The position numbers and the translations under genes were made by a program. From Persicitalea sp964500445 (GTDB taxonomy: Bacteria; Bacteroidota; Bacteroidia; Cytophagales; Spirosomataceae), in NCBI GenBank assembly GCA_964500445.1, contig CAZCOG010000011.1, positions 76,624 to 140,623 of the forward strand: a stretch of DNA of 64,000 nucleotides. The letters run 5' to 3'. The first letter of the stretch is position 1, and each line of letters begins with the position of its first letter. Of this stretch, positions 1 to 9,792 are shown piece by piece. Under the pieces are notes generated by a model. The model saw nothing but the letters and a program-made list of their open reading frames with translations, had not been told where the DNA came from and did not search any database.

Positions 1-2054
1 TCGGCGCCAGTATTTTCGTCAGTAACTACCCCTTCGCTTTCGAGTAGATTTCCGGCTCCCGAATTGCCTACGGCTTTCAACAATTCAACCCCCTCACCGC
101 TGACAGCAATGGGTTTGCAATGTTGGAAAGCTTCCCGGATAAACCGGATCGCGTCGGGCTCCTGCTGAAGCGCATTGGCGCTTGCCTGTCCGCCCGGCAC
201 ATACACGGCGTCGTAAAGTACCGAAGCTTCGGTCTGTAGGCTACCATCTATTTTCATGGCCTCACCGGAATCAGGCTTCAGCATACCGAGGCGCGGGGCG
301 ATCAGTTTGACCATTGCACCTTCGGCTTTCAGTGTATCCTTCATGGCTTTAAGATCGGCGGCCTTCACACCATCAGCGGCCAGAACTGCTACCTGGCGCG
401 TCTTGATGCCCTGCTTGCCGGGATGGGCTTCGATGCTCAGCGCTTCCGAACTACCCACATCGTCGCGGGCAGGCTTCGACTGGTACTTAGCAGGATCAGC
501 ATCGGCAGGTACTCCCAAATTGAGCTGTACATCTTTGGAAGATGGCAGGTCAAGACCCAGTCCCTGCGCTACCAGACTAGCCAGCTTCTGGTCTACCTGT
601 ACTAATTGCATCAGCATGCGTTTGCGGATATCTTCCATCTTCACTTTGCCCAACTCGAAGCGCAAAGCCTTGACAATATGGGTTTTGCCAGCATCTGACT
701 GACTATTCCAGAAAAGCTTGGCCTGATTGTAGTGGTCGATGAAACTTTCGCTGCGCTCCCGGACTTTCTGGCCATCTACCCGTTCGGCGTAACTCGTAAA
801 TCCGCTCATATCCTGCCCGGCTTGGAACGGACAACCACCCGAAATTTTGTTGGGGCTGTAGCTGGTTTGTCCCTTGTTGATTTCCTGCCGCATGTGGCCA
901 TCGCGTTGATTATTATGGATGGGAGCCACGGAGCGGTTGATAGGAATTTCGTGAAAGTTAGGGCCACCAAGACGCTTCAATTGCGTGTCGGTATAGGAGA
1001 ATAACCGCCCCTGCAACAGTGGATCGTTGGTAAAGTCGATTCCGGGAACCAGGTGGCCAAGGTGAAAAGCTACCTGCTCCGTTTCGGCGAAATAGTTGTC
1101 GGGATTGCGGTTGAGCGTCATTTTGCCCAGGGGCACTACAGGTACCAGTTCCTCGGGGATGAGTTTGGTGGCGTCGAGTAAGTCAAAGTCGAATTTGTGC
1201 TCGTCCTCTTCCTCTACCACCTGCACACCCAATTCCCATTCGGCGAAGTCGCCGTTTTCGATAGCATCCCAAAGATCGCGGCGGTGAAAATCGGGATCGC
1301 GGCCCGAAATGAGCTGTGCCTCATCCCACACAACCGAATGCACGCCCAGCAGGGGTTTCCAGTGGAATTTAACAAAGCGTGCCTTTCCCTCTTTATTGAT
1401 GAGGCGGAAAGTATGAACGCCGAAGCCCTCCATCATACGATAGCTACGCGGAATGGCACGATCGGACATCACCCACATGATCATGTGCATCGACTCGGGT
1501 GTGACGGAAATGAAATCCCAAAAGGTGTCGTGCGCCGAAGCCGCCTGCGGAATTTCGTTGTTGGGTTCAGGCTTTACAGCATGAATCAGGTCGGGGAATT
1601 TGATAGCGTCCTGGATAAAAAAGACGGGCATATTATTGCCCACCAGATCAAAGACCCCTTCTTCGGTGTAGAATTTAACGGCAAAGCCCCGTACATCACG
1701 AGCCAGGTCGGTTGAACCCCGCGATCCGGCCACAGTCGAGAAGCGGGTAAATACGGGAGTTTTAACCCCAGGTTGCAGGAAATGCGCCCTGCTCAGATCA
1801 GTATTGGAGTCGTAAGCCTCAAATATTCCGTGAGCCGCTGCCCCCCGGGCGTGGACGACTCGCTCAGGAATACGTTCGTGGTCGAAGTGAGTAATCTTTT
1901 CGCGCAGGATGAAGTCTTCCAGCAGTGTAGGCCCCCTCGACCCGGCTTTTAATGAATTCTGGTCGTCGCTCACCCGCAGTCCCTGATTGGTCGTCAGGAA
2001 TTGGTCGGTACTATCCTCACGATTTCTCTCCAGGTCTTTCAGCTTCTCATTCAT
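1..2054 (-). CDS. katE: Large-subunit (HPII/KatE-type) catalase, truncated by the window edge
   Basis: Heme catalase, converting hydrogen peroxide to water and oxygen. The gene reads from an ATG at 2054 leftward and is still open at base 1, so about 684 codons are visible and the stop lies outside. The N-terminal part shows the catalytic histidine region (VVHARGAAAHG) and, further on, the proximal heme tyrosine motif (LFSYTDTQLKRLGGPN). After the catalase core the reading frame continues into a class I glutamine-amidotransferase-like domain (YVPGGQASANAL near 200-230), which is the C-terminal extension that separates large-subunit catalases of about 700-750 residues from small ones. It would act in the cytoplasm as a tetramer. 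A 20-bp palindrome sits 16 bases before its start codon. Confidence 0.95.
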   Translation of the reverse strand, partial: MNEKLKDLERNREDSTDQFLTTNQGLRVSDDQNSLKAGSRGPTLLEDFILREKITHFDHERIPERVVHARGAAAHGIFEAYDSNTDLSRAHFLQPGVKTPVFTRFSTVAGSRGSTDLARDVRGFAVKFYTEEGVFDLVGNNMPVFFIQDAIKFPDLIHAVKPEPNNEIPQAASAHDTFWDFISVTPESMHMIMWVMSDRAIPRSYRMMEGFGVHTFRLINKEGKARFVKFHWKPLLGVHSVVWDEAQLISGRDPDFHRRDLWDAIENGDFAEWELGVQVVEEEDEHKFDFDLLDATKLIPEELVPVVPLGKMTLNRNPDNYFAETEQVAFHLGHLVPGIDFTNDPLLQGRLFSYTDTQLKRLGGPNFHEIPINRSVAPIHNNQRDGHMRQEINKGQTSYSPNKISGGCPFQAGQDMSGFTSYAERVDGQKVRERSESFIDHYNQAKLFWNSQSDAGKTHIVKALRFELGKVKMEDIRKRMLMQLVQVDQKLASLVAQGLGLDLPSSKDVQLNLGVPADADPAKYQSKPARDDVGSSEALSIEAHPGKQGIKTRQVAVLAADGVKAADLKAMKDTLKAEGAMVKLIAPRLGMLKPDSGEAMKIDGSLQTEASVLYDAVYVPGGQASANALQQEPDAIRFIREAFQHCKPIAVSGEGVELLKAVGNSGAGNLLESEGVVTDENTGA

Positions 2055-2070
2055 ATTCTTTTTCAGGTTA

Positions 2071-2090
2071 AAGTTTTTTGTAAAAAACTT
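2071..2090. promoter_or_regulatory. Perfect palindrome in the catalase leader
   Basis: AAGTTTTTT-GT-AAAAAACTT is a perfect 9-bp inverted repeat with a two-base centre, 16 bases before the catalase ATG and 26 bases after the DUF2254 stop (both genes on the minus strand). It could be an operator for a peroxide-responsive regulator, or a weak hairpin. It lacks a trailing U tract, so a terminator reading is less attractive. Confidence 0.4.
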
Positions 2091-2116
2091 AAGCCTAGAA
2101 AAGATCATTCCCGGCC

Positions 2117-3343
2117 CTACGCTTTAAGATCCTCATGCATATTCTGCTTCACTTCCAGCAACAGACGACCCACTTCGGCGTGAATCGAGATTTTTTGCAG
2201 TTGGCTCAAAAGATGAAACAGTTCGTGCTGCACCAGGCGGTCTTCTTTGCCATAGTCCCAAATGGGTTTAATGGTATTCGCAAACATCTTGTCGAACGTT
2301 AGCTCCTGTATAAGAATCCGCACCTGATCGTCGTCGTTTCTGACAACATTATCAGGAAAATGGGTGAGACGATAGGCGAACAACTTTGCCAAGGCCTGCA
2401 GGGCGATAATGGCCGTACCGGGGTCATTGATACCCGGACTCAACGCTTTCATGGCAATTTCGGATAACTGGCGCAGTCCATAAAAAAAGTTCTCATTGAT
2501 CGACTCACTGTCGTTCACCCGCAGGGCGCGGGCGACCTTATCTCCTGCTTCTTTCGGGATGGCTTTGCTAACCTGGACAACAGGCAATCCCTGTAAAATG
2601 AAAGTACCTGGCGTGTGCAGTGTACTAAAAACACAGTCGTATTCATCGGCGATGCTGACCAGGGATGAGCTGTCGAAGCCTTCGTAGATGCCCGATGAAT
2701 TGGCCGCCACAAAATGCTGCCCTACCAGAGCAATCGGCTCGGCCGGTCGGCGCGACAGCAAACAGGCCGATTCCATTACCTCTCTCGTATCATCGTATAC
2801 GCGGTGAATAATCACGTCGTACTTGATGGATTGGGTAATGTAGTGGATAAAATAAATAAACAGGAAAATATCGAAAATCGTGAGCAGAATCAGCAGGTAA
2901 GTACTTAGGGCAGGAATGTAGATCCCGGAGTCGATATCACGGATCGTGCTGAGCAGAAAGAGGGAATAGACGATAGTACCGATGTACACTCCCAGTACTA
3001 CCTGCTGGAAACGATTACCAATCAATCGGTTAAGTACTCGATTACTGAGGTTTGAAGCCGCTTGGCTCAAGACGATCATCACCATCGAAAAGCTGAAAAC
3101 GGCCAGCGAAATCAGGCCGGAAGTGATGGCCGAAATAATGCTGCGAGCGGTGGAGGCATCTTTCAGCGAAGTATAGGGCGGCAGACTGGATTTGATCTGC
3201 TTGCCCGCCTCCGAAAAATCGAAGGATATGGTCAGGTAAGAAACTGCCAGAAACAGCAACCCGATGAATGCCGGGTAAAAAGCTATACTATTGACAATTT
3301 TATTATAACGGCCAGCCAGCCAGACGCGGCTATTATCGAGCAT
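2117..3343 (-). CDS. DUF2254 family membrane protein
   Basis: A 408-residue protein of the DUF2254 family, function unknown. Hydrophobic helices lie near residues 20-40, 68-92, 112-133 and 143-168, followed by a soluble C-terminal half of about 230 residues. The family signature region SLAVFSFSMVMIVLSQAASN and the later stretch LSPGINDPGTAI are both clearly present. The start ATG at 3343 opens directly into the cytoplasmic N terminus. It lies upstream of and codirectional with the catalase, 62 bases apart, so the two could be cotranscribed. Identification of the family is firm; the role is not known. Confidence 0.88.
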   Translation of the reverse strand: MLDNSRVWLAGRYNKIVNSIAFYPAFIGLLFLAVSYLTISFDFSEAGKQIKSSLPPYTSLKDASTARSIISAITSGLISLAVFSFSMVMIVLSQAASNLSNRVLNRLIGNRFQQVVLGVYIGTIVYSLFLLSTIRDIDSGIYIPALSTYLLILLTIFDIFLFIYFIHYITQSIKYDVIIHRVYDDTREVMESACLLSRRPAEPIALVGQHFVAANSSGIYEGFDSSSLVSIADEYDCVFSTLHTPGTFILQGLPVVQVSKAIPKEAGDKVARALRVNDSESINENFFYGLRQLSEIAMKALSPGINDPGTAIIALQALAKLFAYRLTHFPDNVVRNDDDQVRILIQELTFDKMFANTIKPIWDYGKEDRLVQHELFHLLSQLQKISIHAEVGRLLLEVKQNMHEDLKA

Positions 3344-3359
3344 CTATTTTCTATTGTTT

Positions 3360-3812
3360 TTATGGGGTTTCGGCGATTTCTTTTATCTGCACCAGAATAG
3401 GATTCCAGCCTTCACCGTAATTGCTGACATCATTATACCGCTTTTCGCCTTCGGCGGCTCCTTCAAAGCCATCCTGGGTTACAGTGAGTTTCGTCCCACC
3501 TTCTCCCTCTTCCAACTGATACGTTACATTCAGGTAGTTTTCGGGAATGTCAGGATAAGGGGCAGATGGGTCGATTACGGTGTATTTCAAACGCTGGTTT
3601 GGCTCAATCTCTAAAATCGTGCCTTTGACGGGAATAATCTCCTGCCCTTCGTGCGTCATGCGCCATAGCAGCGGGCTGCCCACTTGCCAGTCGGAGTCGG
3701 CGGAGCAACCAAACATGTACTTTTTAGTATGTTCTGAGTTTACCAGAACTTCCCATACTTTGGCGGCGGGGGCGGCAATGCGGATGCTGTTTTCTACGGT
3801 TAGTTTTTCCAT
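3360..3812 (-). CDS. SRPBCC / AHSA1-type START-like domain protein
   Basis: A 150-residue single-domain protein with the Bet v1-like SRPBCC fold. It opens with the typical strand NSIRIAAPAAKVWEVLVNS, has a central GSPLLWRMT strand, and ends in a long amphipathic helix around GWNPILVQIKEIAE. This resembles the AHSA1 (Hsp90 ATPase activator homologue 1-like) subfamily common in Bacteroidota, which binds small hydrophobic ligands or acts in stress responses. No catalytic residues can be assigned. It lies 16 bases upstream of the DUF2254 gene on the same strand, so they probably share a transcript. Confidence 0.85.
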   Translation of the reverse strand: MEKLTVENSIRIAAPAAKVWEVLVNSEHTKKYMFGCSADSDWQVGSPLLWRMTHEGQEIIPVKGTILEIEPNQRLKYTVIDPSAPYPDIPENYLNVTYQLEEGEGGTKLTVTQDGFEGAAEGEKRYNDVSNYGEGWNPILVQIKEIAETP

Positions 3813-3947
3813 GTCATTTAGGGATCAGATTAGTTCTAATGCCCAAAGTAAAGGAGAACTAATGACAACCCTATGTCAGGAGAGTTAAGTACTTTAGATT
3901 TTTGTCCAAAGATAGATTCCATTCACTTTTGACGTAGCAGACAACAT

Positions 3948-4286
3948 TCATTGTTTCAGGACCAAAGCCAGCAGCTGACTCAAAAGCGCGATCGAGCCAA
4001 AAGTTATGGCTATTCCGACCTGGTCGTATCGGTACAACAATAAAGCAGTGATCCCAAAAAGTACCAGGGCGAAAAGGGTGCGGAAGGGTGATTCCAGCCG
4101 ATAGGCTGAGCGAGGTGCCGCAAAAATCCCCCACAGGATTATGGCTAGTAATGGCAGGCCCAAACCAGTCAGGTACTTCCCGAAAGGATGCGAGTACGTA
4201 TGGAAACCTATGTAGCCCAGCGAAGCGACCATCATCAACTCGGCCAGAAAACACATTAACAGGTTAAAACTCTTTAAAATTTGCAT
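3948..4286 (-). CDS. YrdB-like (DUF2568) small membrane protein
   Basis: A 112-residue, strongly hydrophobic protein with four predicted membrane helices and very short loops. The pattern (an N-terminal LNLLMCFLAELM-type helix, then WGIFAAPRSAYRL in the second loop) matches the DUF2568/YrdB family. The biochemical role of this family is not established. The gene stands alone between the AHSA1-type gene and the PhoD phosphatase, all on the minus strand, with an untranslated stretch of 135 bases downstream. The start ATG at 4286 gives a normal family length. Confidence 0.75.
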   Translation of the reverse strand: MQILKSFNLLMCFLAELMMVASLGYIGFHTYSHPFGKYLTGLGLPLLAIILWGIFAAPRSAYRLESPFRTLFALVLFGITALLLYRYDQVGIAITFGSIALLSQLLALVLKQ

Positions 4287-4367
4287 CGTTTTGGAGAAAG
4301 CAGGTTCGGTAAATGCTAATATACAATCCGTTCGGATTCCGGTATTATTTTTTCGATCTCCCTGAGC

Positions 4368-5822
4368 TTATGCTTTCCTTGTCTCGCTGTGTACTGCCTG
4401 GCCGTCTACATTATAATGCGTAAAAGTAATAACAGGATTTCCACTTTCGCGCAAAACCTCCACGCCCAGAAAACCTCCCTTCAATCGCAAAAAGCGGTGC
4501 TCGGGCCGGACATCGCCTTCCTCCCAGCCCTGAGCGTGGGCATCGCTGACGGGGCCGGAGCCAAATTCAAGCAAGCCCGTTTCATCGTCAACCGATACGT
4601 ACTGCCAGTGGCGGTCGCCGTTGACGACGAACATATTTTTCTGAGCAGCCAAGTACTTCCGCAGCCACTCGCCCTCAGTTCGGAAAGCATCGTTGGCATG
4701 GTTGTCAGTTTTCTTTTCCCGGTCGGGCCCAACGATGGGCGTGGGTGAAAACAGGATTCTGAAAGTAGCATCCGACGCTTCGACGGTACTTTGGAACCAC
4801 TTTTTCTGAGCTTCGCCCCAAATCGTTTTGCCGGGATTGTCCGCCGACTTATTGGGTGAACGAAACTCGCGTCCCTCGGCCAGCCAGATTTGCAAATCCT
4901 TTCCCCAGCGGAAAGTACGGTAGGGTTTGTCGGCCAGCGGCACGTTTTCACGCCATACTTTTAGCCCGTCGGCGAAAGTAAGATTACCGTATGCCGGAGA
5001 AGTGGGTCCGCTGTCGTCGTCGAGCAGATCATGGTCGTCTTTGAGAAGATAAGCGGGCGTTTTTTGGTAAAAATCCCGCAAAGCGGGCCAGGAATCCATC
5101 GCATGCCACTTGTGGCGGGCTTTTTCCAGGGTCTGTGCCAGGGGTCCGGGCTTGTCGTAATACACATAATCGCCGGTCTGCAGGAAAAAATCCGGGTTCA
5201 TCCGCGCCATGCTGTCGTAAGTTTTGAATCCTCGTTCGGCATCATCATGGCTCCAAAAGTACTGGCACGTTGATGTTACGAGCTGGATTGGCTTCTCAGC
5301 TTCCTCGGTTGGTGCCGTGGTAAAAGTACCGGTATGCGTAAAGAGCGCGCCTTTTTCGGACGCCTTAGCTTCCCAGAGTACCTGGTACTCGGTTGCTGGC
5401 TTCAGATTTGTGAAAGGAATTTTCACTGTAAAATCTTCCGATGCCTCAGCCTGGTACCAGTTCGAGCGAAGTACCTGCTTGTTACTCTTCAAAACGGCCC
5501 TTACCATTCCACCGCTCCCCGTTACCGCTCCGTCCATTTTTGCTATTGGCATACTCTCATCAAAATCAATGGGATGGCGAAAAACCTTTTCCAGGCGTTG
5601 GTGGGTGACCGGATTGGGCTTCCCTTGCCCGCATAGCCGGGTCCAGAGAATAGCAGAGTTGGGAGTAACCTCGGTAGTTTTAAAACCCGTTGTGAAGAAA
5701 ATCCGGTTGGCCTGCTTGTCACTTTTTGCCTTAGCAAACAACAGCGGGAGGTCACGAAATGAAAAGGCGGCGAGGCCGATTCCAGCTTTTTTAATAAAAA
5801 ACCTGCGACTGTCCGGTTTCAT
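4368..5822 (-). CDS. PhoD-like alkaline phosphatase / metallophosphoesterase
   Basis: A 484-residue exported phosphoesterase. The N terminus SRRFFIKKAGIGLAAFSF carries a twin-arginine motif and a hydrophobic stretch, so Tat export is likely. A fibronectin-like N-terminal domain (about 45-165) precedes the PhoD catalytic domain. Metal-ligand motifs are visible: QTGDYVYYD, then LLKDDHDLLDDD, and near the C terminus VVNGDRHWQYVS. PhoD enzymes hydrolyse phosphate mono- and diesters using calcium and iron. Substrate cannot be told here. It is not next to a pho regulon gene in this window, and its neighbours give no further clue. Confidence 0.9.
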   Translation of the reverse strand: MKPDSRRFFIKKAGIGLAAFSFRDLPLLFAKAKSDKQANRIFFTTGFKTTEVTPNSAILWTRLCGQGKPNPVTHQRLEKVFRHPIDFDESMPIAKMDGAVTGSGGMVRAVLKSNKQVLRSNWYQAEASEDFTVKIPFTNLKPATEYQVLWEAKASEKGALFTHTGTFTTAPTEEAEKPIQLVTSTCQYFWSHDDAERGFKTYDSMARMNPDFFLQTGDYVYYDKPGPLAQTLEKARHKWHAMDSWPALRDFYQKTPAYLLKDDHDLLDDDSGPTSPAYGNLTFADGLKVWRENVPLADKPYRTFRWGKDLQIWLAEGREFRSPNKSADNPGKTIWGEAQKKWFQSTVEASDATFRILFSPTPIVGPDREKKTDNHANDAFRTEGEWLRKYLAAQKNMFVVNGDRHWQYVSVDDETGLLEFGSGPVSDAHAQGWEEGDVRPEHRFLRLKGGFLGVEVLRESGNPVITFTHYNVDGQAVHSETRKA

Positions 5823-5941
5823 AAGGAAGGTAGTTTAGTAACAATAAGCTGTTCTTTAACTTTTACTACGCCCTAAATCCTGTAAATTCAAAAATGACAA
5901 AGTATAACGACGCAAAAAGGACAAACCTCCTTATCTAATAA

Positions 5942-8900
5942 CTATTCCAGCGTAGCCAAGTGCTTATTGCCCGGCAAGTAAATCGTAAATTTCGCTCCTC
6001 TGCCTTCCTCGCCAACTGCCTGAATTTTCCCTTTGTGTACCTCTACAATCTTACGACAAAGCGCCAGCCCCAGCCCGGTACCGGCGTACTTGTCTTTGCT
6101 GTGCAAGCGCTTGAACATCTCGAAGATATTTTCGGAATACTCTGGGTTGAAGCCGATACCATTGTCCTCCACCATAATAACATTGTAGTTTTGCATTGGA
6201 TCGAGATTCGAATTTTCCGGCAGCGAATCACCACGAACTTTAGAGGATGAAACTTTTATAACGGGGTGTCCATCGTTGAATTTCAGGGCGTTTTTGACCA
6301 GGTTCAAAAATAGCTGGTACAATTGAATCTCGACACCCCTTACTTCCCCCAAATCCTGGAAGACCAAACGGGCGTTCTTCTCCTGTATCAGTAGTTCACA
6401 GTCCTGTGCGACGTGTTCAAGGATCACGTCGAGGTCCAGTACTTCAAAATCCCGCTTATCTTCGTTGATACGGCTATAATCCAAAATACCATTTACCAGA
6501 GCGGCCATTCGTGCAGCAGCCCCGGCTACTTTACTGCTGTATTCGAGCGCCTTTTCATTTTCCGGCAAACTCTTGTGCATCAGGGCGATGAACATTTGAA
6601 TTTTGCGCAGCGGTTCCTGCAAATCGTGACTCGCCACATAGGCATACTGTTGCAAATTGAGATTAACTTCCGCCAGTTTGGTATTGGCAGCTTCCAATTG
6701 CGCAGTACGCTGGCTCACCTCCCGTTCCAGCATGTAGGTAAATTCTTTGTGCTCGGTTATATCCTGAGTCAGGTAGAGCACACTGACCGGCGAATATTCA
6801 TCCAACCGTAGTGGAATGGTGTGTAATGAATAAATACGGTCAAAATAAGAGAACTCCGCTTTGCAAGACTGCCCGGCCTGGGTATCGGAAAAAATTTTGT
6901 AAAGTTTCTTACGTTCAGTTTCCGATGGATTCAGCTCGTGTATTTTCTTTCCTTTGACCGAGCTTAAATCTATATTGTAGCGCGCCATGCCCTGACCTGC
7001 CAGGTACTCCACCTCAAGATTTTGATTAAGAATCCCTACGGTTCCGTTCGGAATATTTTCAGAAATGGTGCGATAAAGAATTTCGTTACGGACAATTTCG
7101 TGGTTGGCCCTTTTCAATTCGTTTTCCCGCTCGATGATCATCTCGTTGGAGTGCCGTAGCTCGATGTTGGCGGTACTCAATTCCTCATTGGCGGACTGCA
7201 ATTCCTCGTTGCTGGTTTCCAGCTCCTCATTGGATGATTTCAGTTCTTCGTTTGCCGATTGTAATTCTTCGTTCAGCGATTGAAGTTCTTCATTGCTGGT
7301 TTCCAATTCTTCCGTAAACATTTGCATGTATTCACGGGCAAATTTCAGTTCCTGCTCGAGTTCCGCAATCCGATAATCCGTAAAATCAGAATCTGCCACT
7401 TCCTGAGTAAGTCTCAGATAACTGTCGTCAGGCTCGATACGTTCAAAAAAGACCAGATAGTGATTCATTTCGCCCATAGGATAAATGAATGGCTGGATCT
7501 TGATCCGAACAAAGTGCAACTGGTTGAAGAGCGGAAACTTAATGATATTGCCGACCTGAATTTTACCTGATTTTCTGGCCTGTACGAGTAGCCCCCTGAT
7601 TTCAAGCGACATCTCTTTATTGGTCATTTTGAGCAGATTATGGTTCATTACTCCCTGACTAATCTCTAGATACAGCCGTAAACTACCTTGTACTTCTTTT
7701 ATTTCTGCTTCATCGTTGATAATAACAAAAGGGTTCTCGTGGGCATGGTACAACGTTTCCTTGGCAATATCCAGAATGGACATATTCCGCACCGGTGTCT
7801 TTTTATCATCCCGGCTTCTTTCTTGGCCAAAATTGGAAATATTGTACCGCGAAAATTTCAGACTATTCACTTTCGCCGTGTCTGCTTTCCGGAATACTTT
7901 AAATTCATTAAGCTTAATAAACAGATCACTGGCCGGCGTAATACTTTCGGATTTGCCCATAAAGAGAAGCCCGTTCTCTTTGAGAGAATAATGAAAAACG
8001 CGCAGGGTTTCCTTTTGGAGCGAATTGTTAAAATAGATGAATAGATTGCGACAGGCAATCAGATCAAGTTTTACGAATGGTGGATCATTGGTGATATCAT
8101 GCTTCGAAAAAAGTACATTCTTTTTGAGTGTTTTTTTGATTTGATACTTCTGGTTTTCTTGCGTTTTTTCAAAGTACTTTTTCACAAATTTTTCGGGCAA
8201 CTTTTCAACGCTTTTTGCTGAATATACTCCTCTTCGGGCACTATTCAGTGCGCGCTCATCGATATCAGAACCAAAAATTTGCACCTGGTAGTTGTCGACA
8301 TTTTCGCCCAACAGCTCTTCAATAATCATGGCTATTGTATAGGGTTCTTCACCCGTCGCGCAGCCAACACTCCATATCCTGATATTGTCGCCCAGCTTTT
8401 TTTCCTTCAAAAGCAGTTTCAGTTCTTTCTGTAAGGCATCGAAATATTCTTTGTTTCTGAAAAACTCAGTGATGCCAATCAAAATCGTTTCAAACAGGAC
8501 ATCCAGTTCCTTCGGATTCTGCCGGATCATTTTGTAGTACTCCGTATGCGAAGAAAGGTGAAGCGCTTCGATGCGCTTTTCCATGCGGCGCATGATGGTG
8601 GAAGACTTGTACTTTGAGAAATCTGTTCCCGATCTTTTGGCCAGCAATTCAAAAATACCATCCAGACTTCGCTCTCGGGGAGCGCTTGATTGCATAACCC
8701 GGTGGTTGTTTATATAATGGGTTACCTCTTCGTACATCACCGCAGGATCGAGGATCATATCTACGAAGCCGCTATCGATGGCTGATTGCGGCATATCCTG
8801 ATATTCGGCAGTCACGGGTGACTGGGCGATAGTAAAACCTCCTGCTTCCTTGATAGCCCGGATTCCCTCGGTTCCATCCTGCCCGAAACCGGATAAAATG

Positions 8901-9280
8901 GCCCCGATAGCAAACTGACGCTTCTCACGGGCAAGTGAAGTCAGAAACTGATCGACAGAAGGGGCGTTTTTGTAGTTGGGGGGCAGTTCTTTTAAGAAAA
9001 TTTTTTCGCCCCCTATTTCGATAGAGCGATTGGGAGGTGTGACATAAACCCTGTGGGGCTGAACGTTGCAACCATTCTCGATTTCTTCGACGGGCCACTT
9101 ACAGCTGCGCTCTAGAATTGAAGTCAACTCGCTTTTATAATCGGGGCTCAGATGCTGCACTACTATTACGCAAAACCGATGTTCAGTGTCGTTAAAACTA
9201 GCCAGAAGCCGCAAGAGGGCATTCAGCCCGCCTGCCGATGCACCAACGCCCATTACGTAGGTTTCTTCCTGATTCTGCAT
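5942..9280 (-). CDS. CheB-CheR-PAS hybrid sensor histidine kinase
   Basis: A 1112-residue fusion. Residues about 5-190 form a CheB methylesterase domain with its catalytic triad visible (GVGASAGG serine, QHLSP histidine, GQDGTEG aspartate). Residues about 205-480 form a CheR methyltransferase with the SAM motif WSVGCATGEEPYT. A long heptad coiled coil (SNEEL/ANEEL repeats, about 660-720) leads to a PAS domain, a HisKA domain (H-box YVASHDLQEPLRKI) and an HATPase_c domain ending with GTGLGLALC. No receiver domain is fused, and no response regulator or MCP gene is nearby. Such orphan CheBR-kinases are seen in Bacteroidota; the methyl-acceptor substrate is unknown. The stop at 5942 is 119 bases upstream of the PhoD start on the same strand. 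Confidence 0.93.
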   Translation of the reverse strand: MQNQEETYVMGVGASAGGLNALLRLLASFNDTEHRFCVIVVQHLSPDYKSELTSILERSCKWPVEEIENGCNVQPHRVYVTPPNRSIEIGGEKIFLKELPPNYKNAPSVDQFLTSLAREKRQFAIGAILSGFGQDGTEGIRAIKEAGGFTIAQSPVTAEYQDMPQSAIDSGFVDMILDPAVMYEEVTHYINNHRVMQSSAPRERSLDGIFELLAKRSGTDFSKYKSSTIMRRMEKRIEALHLSSHTEYYKMIRQNPKELDVLFETILIGITEFFRNKEYFDALQKELKLLLKEKKLGDNIRIWSVGCATGEEPYTIAMIIEELLGENVDNYQVQIFGSDIDERALNSARRGVYSAKSVEKLPEKFVKKYFEKTQENQKYQIKKTLKKNVLFSKHDITNDPPFVKLDLIACRNLFIYFNNSLQKETLRVFHYSLKENGLLFMGKSESITPASDLFIKLNEFKVFRKADTAKVNSLKFSRYNISNFGQERSRDDKKTPVRNMSILDIAKETLYHAHENPFVIINDEAEIKEVQGSLRLYLEISQGVMNHNLLKMTNKEMSLEIRGLLVQARKSGKIQVGNIIKFPLFNQLHFVRIKIQPFIYPMGEMNHYLVFFERIEPDDSYLRLTQEVADSDFTDYRIAELEQELKFAREYMQMFTEELETSNEELQSLNEELQSANEELKSSNEELETSNEELQSANEELSTANIELRHSNEMIIERENELKRANHEIVRNEILYRTISENIPNGTVGILNQNLEVEYLAGQGMARYNIDLSSVKGKKIHELNPSETERKKLYKIFSDTQAGQSCKAEFSYFDRIYSLHTIPLRLDEYSPVSVLYLTQDITEHKEFTYMLEREVSQRTAQLEAANTKLAEVNLNLQQYAYVASHDLQEPLRKIQMFIALMHKSLPENEKALEYSSKVAGAAARMAALVNGILDYSRINEDKRDFEVLDLDVILEHVAQDCELLIQEKNARLVFQDLGEVRGVEIQLYQLFLNLVKNALKFNDGHPVIKVSSSKVRGDSLPENSNLDPMQNYNVIMVEDNGIGFNPEYSENIFEMFKRLHSKDKYAGTGLGLALCRKIVEVHKGKIQAVGEEGRGAKFTIYLPGNKHLATLE

Positions 9281-9792
9281 TTTTCAGTAAAGTAAAATCA
9301 TCGTGTGCATAATGTAGGATAAAGAATTCTTAGTCATACTATTACAATTAACTCTGTTGTTCTTCTGTGTTACATTCCGTTCATCCATAGTTTTTTTTGT
9401 CGGCTCAGTACCTGGCACTAGCTGATGATGGAATAAGCTTCACTGAAAAAGGACAGTAAGCCTGCTGGCAGAAGTACCGGCCTAATAGCACACGAAAAGG
9501 TGAATACAACTTCATTATTTTACTCAGTTTTGAATTAGAATATTTCGATTATCCTTCCGGCGATAGCAAGACTATGACAAAAAGCCTGGCATACATTTTT
9601 GACCAGGAGGCATTATTATCCGGTGCCTCTGAAGCAGGATTCGCCTTTAAGTACCTGCGGGCTAATTTATGTTTTGGCTACCAGAAGATAGAATCTGCAA
9701 AGATTATACCCAAATTAGTTCAGTCTAAAATTAACCATAGAGCTCTCTAAAAGTTTTAAAGACGAGGTTCAATCAACTAGCAATAGATTCAT
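9281..9792. other. 512-bp intergenic region with one short uncertain ORF
   Basis: This gap separates the divergent CheBR-kinase and DoxX genes. It is somewhat AT-rich. The only open frame of note runs from ATG 9574 to TAA 9750 on the plus strand (58 codons). It has a mixed, non-membrane composition, no recognisable motif, and ends 43 bases before doxX. I see no tRNA, terminator hairpin or repeat. Promoters for both flanking genes must lie here. The small ORF may be a real leader gene or chance; I lean to chance. Confidence 0.4.

Noticed and set aside
256..1715. Several plus-strand open frames of 60-170 codons
   Set aside because: They are antisense to the catalase gene, which is fully coherent on the minus strand and only left out of frame lists because it runs off the window.
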